Part shown: in pieces, positions 9,088 to 19,300 of the stretch
How the letters are laid out: the number at the start of each line of letters is the position of its first letter
How positions within the stretch are numbered: the stretch's first letter is position 1
Assembly: GCA_049602155.1 (NCBI GenBank)
Contig: JBMYRH010000005.1
Coordinates: forward strand, 1-64,000
DNA length: 64,000 bases
DNA from: JBMYRH01 sp049602155
GTDB lineage: Bacteria; Myxococcota_A; UBA9042; PHBI01; JBMYRH01
Direction of reading: 5' to 3'
Notes under the pieces: generated by a model
What the model saw: the letters and a program-made list of their open reading frames with translations, nothing else
Databases searched by the model: none
What the model was told of the DNA's origin: nothing
Program-made: the position numbers and the translations under genes

Positions 9088-9888
9088 GTGGTGTTTCGGC
9101 CCAACGGCTTCCTCACCCTGACCTCTGACTTCGGAGGTCGCGACGGCTATGTCGGCGAGATGAAGGGCGTGGTGATCTGTATCGCGTCGCGCCTCTCGTT
9201 GATCGACATCGCGCACGACCTGCCCGCTCAAGATGTGGCCCACGCAGCGAGAGTCATCGCGAGCGCTGCGCCGCGCTTCCCCGCTGGGACGGTTCATGTC
9301 GTCGTCGTGGACCCCGGGGTGGGGACCGAACGGGCCGCGATCGTCCTCTCCTCTGGTGGTCATGTCTTCGTGGGGCCGGACAATGGCCTCTTTGGTCCAG
9401 TCGCCGAGCGCCTAGGTGGCGTGGACAGCTGTCACCGCATCACCGAGCACGCGTACTTGAGGCCCTCGACGTCGACGACCTTTGACGGACGTGATGTCTT
9501 CGCCCCAACCGGGGCTGCGCTCGCCGCCGATCTTTTAGCGTGTGAGGCTACGGGGATCCCGTGGACGCCGACGCTCGAGTGCCTCCCCAAGGTGCAGGCG
9601 GGCGACGATGGCGCACGCCTCGGCGAGGTCGTGACGCTCGACCACTTCGGTAACGCGTTGACCAATCTGCGGCGTGCAGACCTCCCAGCGGGACCGGTGG
9701 CGGTCGAAGTCGGTGGGGTCACGCTCCCCATCTCACGCACTTACGGAGAGGTCTCTCCTGGCGTCGCCCTGGCGCTCATCGGCAGCGACGGATGGCTTGA
9801 GATCGCGGTGCGAAATGGGTCCGCTCAGGCGCACCTAAAGCTTAGACCAGGGAGCCCTGTTAGGGTCCTCTCGGTGCCTGTGCGCTGA
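9088..9888 (+). CDS. S-adenosyl-L-methionine hydroxide adenosyltransferase (DUF62)
   Basis: 266 residues. The family signatures are clear: TLTSDFGGRDGYVGEMKG at the N terminus, HVVVVDPGVGTERAAI, VGPDNGLFGPV, and the C-terminal DHFGNALTNL. Characterised relatives hydrolyse SAM to adenosine and methionine using a hydroxide; halogenases such as the fluorinase belong to the same fold but carry a loop that I do not see here. The start is one of two adjacent GTG codons (9088 or 9091). It follows the nucleoside transporter in an operon, which fits a role in handling adenosine. The protein should be cytoplasmic. Confidence 0.88.
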   Translation: MVFRPNGFLTLTSDFGGRDGYVGEMKGVVICIASRLSLIDIAHDLPAQDVAHAARVIASAAPRFPAGTVHVVVVDPGVGTERAAIVLSSGGHVFVGPDNGLFGPVAERLGGVDSCHRITEHAYLRPSTSTTFDGRDVFAPTGAALAADLLACEATGIPWTPTLECLPKVQAGDDGARLGEVVTLDHFGNALTNLRRADLPAGPVAVEVGGVTLPISRTYGEVSPGVALALIGSDGWLEIAVRNGSAQAHLKLRPGSPVRVLSVPVR

Positions 9889-9906
9889 ACCTTACGCGGA
9901 CGGTGC

Positions 9907-9935
9907 TTCAGTCATGGCCTCTGAGTGGTTATAGT
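9907..9935 (+). promoter_or_regulatory. Probable promoter of the amidohydrolase lipoprotein gene
   Basis: TATAGT at 9930-9935 is a good -10, with a weak -35 (TTCAGT, 9907-9912) 17 bases upstream. A strong GAGGAGG precedes ATG 9957, so this transcript has a short leader with a normal ribosome binding site. Confidence 0.4.
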
Positions 9936-9956
9936 CCGCCGTCCGAGGAGGAACCC

Positions 9957-12900
9957 ATGACTCGCCTGCTGATCCCAGCCCTATCTCTAGCGCTCCTGAC
10001 CGTGTCCGCATGCGGCACAGATGATGCGTCTTCACCTAATGACGACACCTCGACCGGCGCTGAGGCAGATGGCGCAGTCGTCTCTGAGGACTCGACGCAG
10101 GGGAGCACGGGGAGCGACACGACGTCTGGTGCGCAGGACAGCGCGGGGGGCAGCGCCGACAGCGTGACCTCACAGGACGCTGACGAGCCTGGACCAGAGG
10201 ACACGACGACGACGGAGGACACGACCGAGCCAGAGCCAGAGGTGACCAGCTGTGGTGGGGCGCTGACGCCCTCCGCGAGCGGTGTCTGTGACGTGACCGC
10301 CGGCACGTCTGCCTTTGTTCTCCTCGAGGGCGACCTGTTGCTCCCCTCGGGCATCCTCGAAGGGGGGCAAGTGTTGGTCTCCCCTGCAGGGGTCATCGCC
10401 TGTGCAGGCTGTGACTGCGCGGATGAGCCAGACGCCTCCGGGGCGACGCGCATCACCTGCGCGGAGGGCCTCATCTCTCCAGGGCTCATCAACGCTCACG
10501 ACCACATCAGCTTCACCGAGATGAAGCCAGCGAAGCATGGCGATGAGCGCTATGACCACCGCCACGAGTGGCGCAAAGGCCTGAACGGAAAGACGAAGCT
10601 CTCCGCGTTCAGCAATGATCACGATAAGGGGGATGCCTGGGGAGAGATTCGACAGGTCATGGCTGGGACGACGAGCTTGTTTGGCTCTGGTGGAGAGGGC
10701 GGGTTCTTGCGGAACCTTGATAAGCCCAACCTGCTTGAGGGCCTTAGTCACGGTGCTGCGGATTACTCGACATTCCCGTTGGGTGACTCAGATGGCTCTC
10801 TCTCATCCAGCGGATGCGGGAGCTACAAGTTTGATAACCCCGATTACGCCTCCGAGGCCGTCGCCTACGTGCCGCATGTGGCCGAGGGCATCAACGCCGA
10901 GGCGCGCAACGAGTTTGTCTGCATGAGCGGTGTCGGAGAGGGCTCTGAGGATCTCCTCTTCCACACGGCGGCCTATATTCACGGCGTGGGCACTCAGACG
11001 GCAGACATCGGCCTGATGGCGGGGGAGGGCGCAGCGCTCGTGTGGTCGCCTCGGTCGAACACCGATCTCTACGGGATGACGGCGGACGCCCCCGTGTACG
11101 ATCGCCTCGGGGTGCTGGTCGCCCTCGGCACGGACTGGACTGCTACCGGCTCAGTGCACATGCTGAGGGAGCTTCAGTGCGCCGCGAACTGGAACACTAA
11201 CTATTGGAACGGGTACTTCAGCGACGCCCAGCTCGTCGAGATGGCGACGTCAGCGGCTGCCGAGGTCCTGGGCTTTCAAGATCAGCTGGGCAGCCTCGTG
11301 ATGGGCAAGCAGGCTGATATCGCGATCTGGGACGCCTCAGAGCGCAGCGGTTACACGGCGATCCTTGAGGCCGAGCCCACGGATGTCGTCCTGGTATTGC
11401 GCGGCGGAGTGGCACTCTACGGAGACGCAGGGACCATGGAGAGCCTCGTACAGGCGGGTGACTGTGAGGCCGTGGACGTCTGTGGGCGCGCCAAGTCGCT
11501 TTGTACGCCCCGAGAGATCGGTATGGAGATAGGGACCCTCGAGTCGCAGATGAGCCAGTACACGTACGGGTTGCACTTCTGCGGTGAGCCAGTGGACGAA
11601 CCGAGCTGCCACCCGCTGCGACCCGACGAGTATAACGGCATCGCGACGGCGGACGACCCCGATGGTGATGGGCTCTCAGCTGTGGATGACAATTGCGATG
11701 ATGTCTTTAACCCACCGCGGCCAGTGGACGGCTTCTCGCAACCCGATGTCGATGGAGACGGGGCTGGCGACGCCTGTGACCCATGCCCCTTCGACCCGGA
11801 CACAACAGCGTGCTCGTCGGTCGACCCCACCGACGTGGACTCCGACGGCCTGATCAACGCGTCAGACAACTGCCCAGGGACCCCTAACCCGGACCAGGCG
11901 GATGGTGACGACGACGGTGCTGGCGACGCATGCGACGAGTGCCCCAACTATTGGAACCCCGGCGGGACGGGCTGCCCGACCTCGATTTACAGCATCAAGG
12001 CGGGCGACAAGGGCGTCGGTACGAGCGTGGCGATCCTCGACGCCTTGGTGACGGCGGTCGCGTACAACGGGCTCTTCATCACGGTCGACCCCGAGTCCGA
12101 TGCGTACGACGGTGCCGAGTACGCATCGACCTATGTGTACTTCCCCGAGGCGTCGATGCCTGTCCCCGGTGACAGGGTCTCCGTCGGCGGCGTCGTCAAT
12201 GAGTTCTACGGTCAGATCCAGGTCGCCGCGAGCACGGTCGAGGTGCTCTCGTCAGGCAACGAGGTGCCCGCAGCGGTCCTCGTGACCCCGGAGGAGATCA
12301 TGATTGGAGGCACCTTGGCCGAGGCTCTGGAGGCCAGCTTGGTGCGCGTCGAAGGTGTGGCGGTGACCAATACGGCTCCCACGGGCTCCTCTGGTGAGGT
12401 CGTCGAGGGCGAGTTTGAGGTGACGGGCGGGCTGCCCGTCGACGATCTCATGTACTTGCTCGAGCCTGCGCCGATGGAGGGGCAGGTCTTCGCGGCGTTG
12501 GTCGGGACTGTTCGACTGAGCTGGAACCGAAACAAGCTGAACCCCCGCGACATTAATGATTACGTCTTCGGTGACCCGGAGCTGGTCGGCTTTGGTCCGA
12601 ACGCGACGTACATCTGGGAGGACACGACCGGCGAGACTTCACCGTCACTTGAGGTCTCTCTCAATGGCCCGGCGGCCGAGGACACCTTTGTGGCCATCTC
12701 TAGCCCGTCGCCTGAGTACCTCAGCGTCGTTGGCGGCGGTGTGACGATCCCAGCGGGGGACTACAGCGCGACTGTGACGCTTGAGGCCATCGCTGGTGGT
12801 GTCGACGTCGTCCTCACGGCGTCCTATGGTGACATACAACTGGCGCAGACAGTCACGGTGATCTCAGCGTCTGAGGTCCCGACCCCTGCGGGGCTCGAGC

Positions 12901-13691
12901 CGGCCGAGATCATCTTGCCGGTAGACAGCGAAATGACCCTGAAGGTCATCCTCGACTTGCCAGCCGGTGCGGCTGGGCAAGTCGTCGAGCTCAGCGTGGA
13001 GGGGGGCCTGGTCACGGCGCCAGAGAGCGTCACTGTGGCGCCGGGATCCTTCGAAGCGGACATCACGATAGTCGCTGGGGCGCTGTCGGGCACGACGACG
13101 CTTACCGCGAGTGTCGGGCCAGTGCAGGCTCAGGCGGTGATCGAGGTGAGTGAGATCTTAACCACAGGGCTCCTGCTCTCGGAGGTGCTCTACGATGTCT
13201 CGGGCTCGGACAGCGGTTACGAGTGGGTGAAGCTCTACAACGGGACGGCCGAGGACATTGATCTCAACGGCTGGTCGCTAGGATATGGTGGGACCGACTA
13301 CACCACGGGGACGTATCAACTGGAGGGCGAGATTGGCCCGTGGTCTTGTGTGGTGGTCGGTGGACCGACCAGCGAATCCAAGAACGGAGCGCCAGACATC
13401 TACTTCGCGTCGGACTTTGATCCCGACCTTCAAAACTCCGGCGCGAAAGCGGACGGCGTGGCGCTCTTCAACCTCGCCGCCGATGACATCACTGCGTCCT
13501 CGGCTCCCGTTGACGCCGTCATCTATGGCGACGCCAATGAGAACGGACTCTTGGGGCCGGGCGGCACGGTGCCAGAGGCGCATGTTGGAGCCTCTGGGTC
13601 GGGCAACAGCCTGTTGAGGGTGGACCCATCTTCATGGGTGGTCGCTCAGGATCCGACTCCGGGTGAGTGCCTGATCTTGGGGCAACCCTAG
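9957..13691 (+). CDS. Amidohydrolase-domain lipoprotein with thrombospondin type 3 repeats and lamin-tail domain
   Basis: About 1244 residues. The lipobox VSAC follows a short signal peptide, then comes a Ser/Thr/Asp/Glu-rich spacer of about 80 residues. Residues about 100-510 form a metal-dependent amidohydrolase of the AtzF/TrzN-like type: NAHDHISF (HxH), PHVAEG, YIHGVG and LGTDWTATGS supply the expected His, His and Asp ligands, and GKQADIAIWD ends the domain. Then follow two calcium-binding thrombospondin type 3-like repeats (near 565-665), a stretch of beta domains, and a C-terminal lamin-tail domain (LLLSEVLYDV, YEWVKLYNGT). Substrate unknown. Anchoring such a hydrolase to the outer membrane or surface is unusual. 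Confidence 0.85.
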   Translation: MTRLLIPALSLALLTVSACGTDDASSPNDDTSTGAEADGAVVSEDSTQGSTGSDTTSGAQDSAGGSADSVTSQDADEPGPEDTTTTEDTTEPEPEVTSCGGALTPSASGVCDVTAGTSAFVLLEGDLLLPSGILEGGQVLVSPAGVIACAGCDCADEPDASGATRITCAEGLISPGLINAHDHISFTEMKPAKHGDERYDHRHEWRKGLNGKTKLSAFSNDHDKGDAWGEIRQVMAGTTSLFGSGGEGGFLRNLDKPNLLEGLSHGAADYSTFPLGDSDGSLSSSGCGSYKFDNPDYASEAVAYVPHVAEGINAEARNEFVCMSGVGEGSEDLLFHTAAYIHGVGTQTADIGLMAGEGAALVWSPRSNTDLYGMTADAPVYDRLGVLVALGTDWTATGSVHMLRELQCAANWNTNYWNGYFSDAQLVEMATSAAAEVLGFQDQLGSLVMGKQADIAIWDASERSGYTAILEAEPTDVVLVLRGGVALYGDAGTMESLVQAGDCEAVDVCGRAKSLCTPREIGMEIGTLESQMSQYTYGLHFCGEPVDEPSCHPLRPDEYNGIATADDPDGDGLSAVDDNCDDVFNPPRPVDGFSQPDVDGDGAGDACDPCPFDPDTTACSSVDPTDVDSDGLINASDNCPGTPNPDQADGDDDGAGDACDECPNYWNPGGTGCPTSIYSIKAGDKGVGTSVAILDALVTAVAYNGLFITVDPESDAYDGAEYASTYVYFPEASMPVPGDRVSVGGVVNEFYGQIQVAASTVEVLSSGNEVPAAVLVTPEEIMIGGTLAEALEASLVRVEGVAVTNTAPTGSSGEVVEGEFEVTGGLPVDDLMYLLEPAPMEGQVFAALVGTVRLSWNRNKLNPRDINDYVFGDPELVGFGPNATYIWEDTTGETSPSLEVSLNGPAAEDTFVAISSPSPEYLSVVGGGVTIPAGDYSATVTLEAIAGGVDVVLTASYGDIQLAQTVTVISASEVPTPAGLEPAEIILPVDSEMTLKVILDLPAGAAGQVVELSVEGGLVTAPESVTVAPGSFEADITIVAGALSGTTTLTASVGPVQAQAVIEVSEILTTGLLLSEVLYDVSGSDSGYEWVKLYNGTAEDIDLNGWSLGYGGTDYTTGTYQLEGEIGPWSCVVVGGPTSESKNGAPDIYFASDFDPDLQNSGAKADGVALFNLAADDITASSAPVDAVIYGDANENGLLGPGGTVPEAHVGASGSGNSLLRVDPSSWVVAQDPTPGECLILGQP
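11659..11950 (+). repeat. Thrombospondin type 3-like Asp-rich repeats inside the gene
   Basis: Two copies of the pattern DxDGDGxxxxxDNC ... DxDGDGxGDxCDxCP are encoded here. The family binds calcium through the aspartates. They separate the amidohydrolase domain from the beta-rich C-terminal half. Confidence 0.75.
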
Positions 13692-13701
13692 CGCGCCGGG
13701 G

Positions 13702-13737
13702 TGCAGCTCTCGGGGGCCGTCGCCCGCTAGAGCTGCA
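13702..13737. terminator. Bidirectional hairpin between convergent genes
   Basis: TGCAGCTCT (13702-13710) is a perfect inverted match to AGAGCTGCA (13729-13737), and the loop holds a second short stem, CGGG with CCCG. It lies between the stop of the amidohydrolase gene and the stop of the convergent lamin-tail lipoprotein, and can serve both. Confidence 0.5.
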
Positions 13738-16183
13738 TGCCGCCTTCAATCCACCAGTCGATGTACTGCTGCTCGTCCGCGGTCAGGCAGCCCTCTTTCT
13801 CTGCGTCAGCCTCAGGATCGCCCGAGCAGCCGCTTCCCTGGGGCATTGAGCCGTCATGGATGCGTACCGCCGTGCACTCGCCTTTTGTCTTCCCCGGGCA
13901 GTAGTACGAGTCGAGCATCAGGTCATCGTAGTCATCCCAGCAGCCCCCACCTGAGCAGCCATTGCCCGTGTGACAGCCGAGGCAGCGCATCTCGAAGATC
14001 GGCTTGATGTCCTCTTCATAGTGCATCGGTGGTGGGCCATCGGCGCCTTCGCAGAGGCCGTTGGGGAGGCCAGGAGAGCCATAGTTGGCGCCGAAGTACG
14101 GTGTCGTGGCGTCGCTCGGAGTGTGGCACCAGCGGTAGGCCCAATCATTCATCTTCGCGGCATCAGGGTTGGACGCCCTGGCTTCATCGAGCTGGAAAGA
14201 GGCCGCCTTACCCGCCCCGCTGAAGGTGCCCGCGGGGAGCGATAGTGCGTCGATGATCAGGGGCTCAGGTGGCTCTCCGTCTCCGTTCCAGCCCGCCTTA
14301 ACCAGTTGCAGGGAGATCGACTTAGCCCCGTTGTTGGTGAGCCCGATGGCGCCGTAGGCTGCGACCGCATCCAGGCCGCCGTTGAGGGCATTGTCGACGC
14401 TCTTGGCCAAGATCACGGTCGCGCCAGGGGCGACCGAGACGTCGTCTTCGATGATGAAGGTGTTCGAGGGCTCCAGGGGCATCGTCGCACCGTTGTTCCA
14501 GCTCCTGTAGGTCACCCCAAGGCCTTTGAGGGATTGCTCGCTGTCTGTCGTATTGCGGATCTCTAGCCACTCGGCGTTGCCGTCGGAGATGTCACCCTCT
14601 GGGTTGCCCATGACCTCCGTGATAGCGAGCGCCCCTACCGGGACATTTGCCATCTCCTCTACCCGCAATGTGTAGCCGCCATTGACGTCGAAGTCGTTGT
14701 CCCAGCCATCGAGCACGATGATGTAGGGCGTCCCGCCGACGAGCTCCATCACGAGCAGCTCTCCACCATCGCTGATGGCGTTGTCTCCACCGATACAGAG
14801 GTCGGTCTCGAGCCCGGTCGGACATGCCCCCTGGTAGATGCTCATCACGAGGTTCTCGAAGTCGTCGCCCTCGGACTCAGTGTCCAAAGAGATGAGGAAG
14901 GCACCATCCGCAGCTGGCGTGAAGGCGAAGAAGACGTCGTCAGAGCCCTCACCGAGGGCGTCGAGGGTGGCCTCTTCAAGGTCGGTCCCGTCGGGGCACG
15001 TCGCTTCGGCGACAGAGGTCTCGTTGCCCATACCCTCGGTTGTGCCCGTGTGGAGGAAGGGCAGGGCGTCGATTTGGATGGGCGACGAGCACAGCGCTCC
15101 GGGTGTGCTCGCGAGGCAGCTCGCGTCCTCAGCGCAGCCTGGGTCGGCGCAGTCTGTGACCCCATCACCGTCATCATCAATGCTGTCGGCACAGTCGGCT
15201 TCAGGGGGCTCTTGCTGAGTCACGACGAGTTCGAAATTGCCCTCGACGTTCTCGCTTGAGGAGTGGCCGTCGACAACGACGAAGAGCGACACGCCCGCCT
15301 CGAGGGTTACCGTGATCTCCTCTTTGCCGTGCTTGTACCAGATGTCTTGGGCTGCCAGGCAGATGCTCGTCGACAGCGCTGGGCATCCCTCAACGAGGTA
15401 TAGGACGGCGTCTAGCCCCTCTGGATCGCCGCTGAGGTCCGTGAGCGCGAAGGTGAAGATCCCTGCCTCGCCTGGCGTGAATTGATAGAGCATGTCGTTG
15501 GAGGCCCCACCCTTGCCGTCTCCCGAGCCCACGCAGTCCGTCGCGGTATAGAACCCGGCCCCTCCGATGGTGGTAGCGGCGCTGGTGAAGGGGAGGGTGG
15601 TGATGGGCGTGGCGTCGGTACACGCCGTGACGCTGGCGCACCCGTCGGCCTCGAGGTCCTCTACGCCGTCGCAGACCCCTGCGGTGCATAGGTCGTCCAT
15701 CGTGCACGGGTTGCCATCGTCACAGGCGATGTTGTCGCCGAGTTGCACGATGAGGCAGTCGCCGAACTCGCACACCGAGATATGACAGGGCATGTCGGCC
15801 GCCAAGTCCTCGCAGTCGGCGTTCACCTGGCAGCCTGGTTCGACATCGTCTTCGATCATGTCCGCGTCATCGGGTGCCACAGCCGCGTCGTCTGGTCCTA
15901 CTTCGATGTCAGGCGTCGTCGATTGGCCGTCTTCCAGGGGGGGCGCGCTGTCCGCCTCGGGCGTGTCGGTTGGAGGTGGCGCGAGTGCGTCTCCCTCATC
16001 GGGGTCATCGCTGGCGGTGTCGTCGGGAGGCGCTTCGCCATCGGAGGCGAGCTGAACGTCGGTGGCGGTCGAGCTTGAGTCGGCCTCATCGGTCGATGCA
16101 CCGTCGTCGGATGCGCACGCCGCCAATGTGAGCACCAACAGCATCGCGAAGGGGAGGCGAGGTAAGGTCCGGTGAGCTGACAT
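13727..16183 (-). CDS. Lamin-tail lipoprotein with C-terminal CxxCH motif
   Basis: 818 residues. The lipobox LAAC makes Cys23 the likely lipid site, followed by about 90 acidic, Pro/Thr-rich residues. After one Cys module (CDDGNPCTMDDLC) come two pre-peptidase-like beta-sandwiches separated by a DDDGDGVTDCADPGC linker, then a lamin-tail domain (GALAITEVMGNP, AEWLEIRN). The last 100 residues, beginning YEEDIKPIFEMRCLGCHTG, look like a cytochrome-c-like domain with CLGCH for haem attachment and further cysteines. It lies downstream of, and is paralogous to, the 14-module lipoprotein. The role is unknown; surface electron transfer is possible but only inferred. AGAGGA precedes the ATG. Confidence 0.75.
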   Translation of the reverse strand: MSAHRTLPRLPFAMLLVLTLAACASDDGASTDEADSSSTATDVQLASDGEAPPDDTASDDPDEGDALAPPPTDTPEADSAPPLEDGQSTTPDIEVGPDDAAVAPDDADMIEDDVEPGCQVNADCEDLAADMPCHISVCEFGDCLIVQLGDNIACDDGNPCTMDDLCTAGVCDGVEDLEADGCASVTACTDATPITTLPFTSAATTIGGAGFYTATDCVGSGDGKGGASNDMLYQFTPGEAGIFTFALTDLSGDPEGLDAVLYLVEGCPALSTSICLAAQDIWYKHGKEEITVTLEAGVSLFVVVDGHSSSENVEGNFELVVTQQEPPEADCADSIDDDGDGVTDCADPGCAEDASCLASTPGALCSSPIQIDALPFLHTGTTEGMGNETSVAEATCPDGTDLEEATLDALGEGSDDVFFAFTPAADGAFLISLDTESEGDDFENLVMSIYQGACPTGLETDLCIGGDNAISDGGELLVMELVGGTPYIIVLDGWDNDFDVNGGYTLRVEEMANVPVGALAITEVMGNPEGDISDGNAEWLEIRNTTDSEQSLKGLGVTYRSWNNGATMPLEPSNTFIIEDDVSVAPGATVILAKSVDNALNGGLDAVAAYGAIGLTNNGAKSISLQLVKAGWNGDGEPPEPLIIDALSLPAGTFSGAGKAASFQLDEARASNPDAAKMNDWAYRWCHTPSDATTPYFGANYGSPGLPNGLCEGADGPPPMHYEEDIKPIFEMRCLGCHTGNGCSGGGCWDDYDDLMLDSYYCPGKTKGECTAVRIHDGSMPQGSGCSGDPEADAEKEGCLTADEQQYIDWWIEGGMQL

Positions 16184-16332
16184 AGGTCCTCTTGTCGTGG
16201 CCCTGAGACAAAGGTGGTCTAGGGGCGTGGTCCAGGGCGCCTCGGGAGGCGTTGAATCTGATGGGGGTTCAAGGGGCTGCGCGTGCCGCTTGCTCGGTCA
16301 GAGAGAGGGGCTTGAACGGTGATGTCGGCGCG

Positions 16333-19300
16333 TTAATCACAGCTGATGTTGTTGCCGTTGAGGGTGCCCGATGTGCCACCCTCACCGCCGCCTACCGGGG
16401 TGCCGTAGTTGCCCGCGGTGTAGGAAAGCTCGGTATACGCCGGGGTTTGACACCAGTTCGAAGGCACATCGTTCAGGGCGCCGGGCTCGCTGCTCGTGGC
16501 CTGAATCGAGAGCTGCCAACTGCGTCCAGCCACCGACTCGGGGTTCGGTGGGAACGTGACGTCATCGATGATGTAGTTCGCAGGGGGATCCCCGATCCCA
16601 TTCCAACCCGGTCGAATGATCTGCAGACGGATATTGTCTGTGTGGCTCAGCGCCTCGAGGGTGTAGAGCGCTGAGGTCTCGACCGTACCATTGTCTGCTC
16701 CCGCTGGTGCCCGGGAGAGCAAGGTGTACTGCTGCGTGTAGGCCGTGCCTTGGGTCAGCATGTGGAGCGATGTCGGGCTCGGGGGCTCCGTGTCATCGAC
16801 GCTCCAAGACCGCATGGTGAGCCACAGGTTCGCGAGCGCGATGTTTGAGTCGGTGACGTTCCTGACCTCAAGCCACTCCGCTTGTGGACTGCTGAGGGGG
16901 CTCGCCGGGTGCATCATCACTTCGGTGAAAGCGAGCGCTCCGTCTGGGATTGGCGGTAGACATTGGAAGTCATCATCACAGTCGGGGTCATCGCAGTCGG
17001 TGAGGCCATCGTTTTCATCATCGAAGTTGTCGTCGCAGGCGGTCTCAGAGGTCGGCACGCCCTCGACGCGCAAGCTGAAGATCCCCGCGTCCTCCGCCGT
17101 GGCGCCATCCACGACCAAGTAAACGACAGAGCCTTCACTCAGCACCCGTGAGAGCGCGTCACTGCCCGTGTCGCCCTCGACGGTGACCAAGGCATCGCAG
17201 AACGCGCCTGGCATGCTTGGGCATGCGCCGTAGTGAATCGAGAGCACACCGTTGAGCGAGTCGTCTCCATAGAAGGAGGTGTCCGCGAGCCGGAACTGGT
17301 AGGTGCCGTCCGCGGGCACATCGAATTGGAAGATGAGGTCGGGGCTGCCTTGACCATAGACGATGTCCGAGGCGCAGCCTTGGGTGTCCACGTCATCGGT
17401 CCCTCCAGCGGTCGTATCCGAGTACAGGAACGGCAATTGAACCCCAGGCTGGCTGATGTCTTGATCGACGATAATGGGGGTCGCGCAGGGGTGGTCGCAG
17501 CCCGGAGTGGCCAGGTCGAATGTGCCCGTGCAGTTCCCGGAGAGGCAGGCGTCGGGTCCGGTGCACGACTGCCCGTCATCACAGCTCGTGCCGTCCTCGA
17601 AGAGCTGAGAGGTACAGAAGCCGTTTGCAGGGTTACAGTAGCCGTCTGAGCACGGGCCTCCGAAGTCACTGCAGTCCTTCTCGGTGCCAGAGCAGACACC
17701 GCCTTGGCAGGTGGTGCCGAAGATGCAGGGGTTATTGGTGCCACAGCCTGCCCCGTCCGGCTTGGGATCGGAGTAGCACTGGCCGGTGTCTGAGTCGCAC
17801 TTCCCGATGTTGCAGATGTCACCAAAGCCGTCGCAGGAGATGGTGGCTGTTTGACAGTACCCAGAGTTGCATGTGCCGGCTGTGGTGCACGCATCATCGT
17901 CGTCGCAGAGCGACTCATCCGGGAGGTTCGTGGTCGCGCAGGCGCCCGTGTCTGGATCGCACGTGGCCGACCGACAGGGCGTCTCAAGGCTAGAGCAGTC
18001 GTAGGGGGTCCCCTGGCAGACGCCAGCTGTGCATCGATCGTTGTAGGTGCACTTTGAGGTGTCGTCGCAGGCCATAAACTCATTCTTCGCGGTCTTCACG
18101 CAGGCTCCGGTCCCAGAGTCACAGGCCGCCGTGTTGCAGGGACCCTCGAGGCTCGAACAGTCGAGCGCACTGCCTGAGCAGGTGCCGTTGGAGCAGGTGT
18201 CAGCGATCGTACAAGGGTCGTCATCGGAGCAGAGCGTGCCATCCCCCACGGTCTCTGCGATGCATTCGCCTACCTCGGAGTCACAAGTCCCGACGGCGCA
18301 GGCTTGGTCTAAGTGAGTGCAGTCTCGTGGCACGGCGATGCAGTAGCCAGCGAGGCACGCGTCGTCTTCTGTACATGGGTCGCCGTCCTCGCAGGGGACG
18401 CCATCCATGGAGATCGCTGTACCGCAGCTGTCGGTGGTGTCGTCACAGACGCCGAGGTCGCAGGGGCCTGCGTCCTCGCAGACGCGCGGGGCACCGCCGC
18501 AGACACCCGCACTGCAGGTATCTTCCACGGTGCAGAAGAGGCCATCATCACAGGCATTGCCGTCCATGACCGGGACTTGTTTGCAGCCGCCGGTGTCGTC
18601 GTCACAGACCCCCATCATGCAGCCATCGTCGAGGTCACTGCAGTCGGGGCCGTCGCCCACGCAATCACCCGCTTCACAGTGATCCCCTTCGGTACAGAGC
18701 AGGCCATCGTCACAGCTCTCGCCCTCTGGGGCGAAGCTCGTCACGCAGCTGCCGGTCTCGGGGTCACACGCACCGTCTTGGCACGGTGCGTCGGGGAGCG
18801 CGCAGTCGAGGGTCGTCCCCTGACACGTGCCCTGGAGGCAGATGTCTTGCGTCGTACAAGGGTCACCGTCGTCGCAGGCGGTGAGGGACAGCTGAGGCAC
18901 TGCGTTACATTCGCCGGTGATAGGCGAGCATTGCCCCACGAAGCAGGGGGCGTCTAAGGCACTGCAGTCCAGTGGGCTCCCCTCGCACTCGCCTGCGTTG
19001 CATTGGTCGTCGCCGGTGCACGAGTCTCCATCATCACACACGGTGCCAGGATCAGCGTCGAGCTGGAGGCAGTTGCCGAGTGGCTCTTGGCACGCTCCGA
19101 CGCGGCAGCCCTCGTCCAAAAAGCCGCAGTCGATCAGGGTGCCCGAGCAGCTGCCTCCGCTGCAGGTGTCTCCGTAAGTGCATGCGGCCCCATCGTCACA
19201 CTCGGCGCCGTCCTCTTCGGCGACGGGGACACAGGCGCCAGTCTCACCGTCACAGGTGCGCACTTGGCAAGGTCCGTCGTCTTGGGGTTCACACACGACC

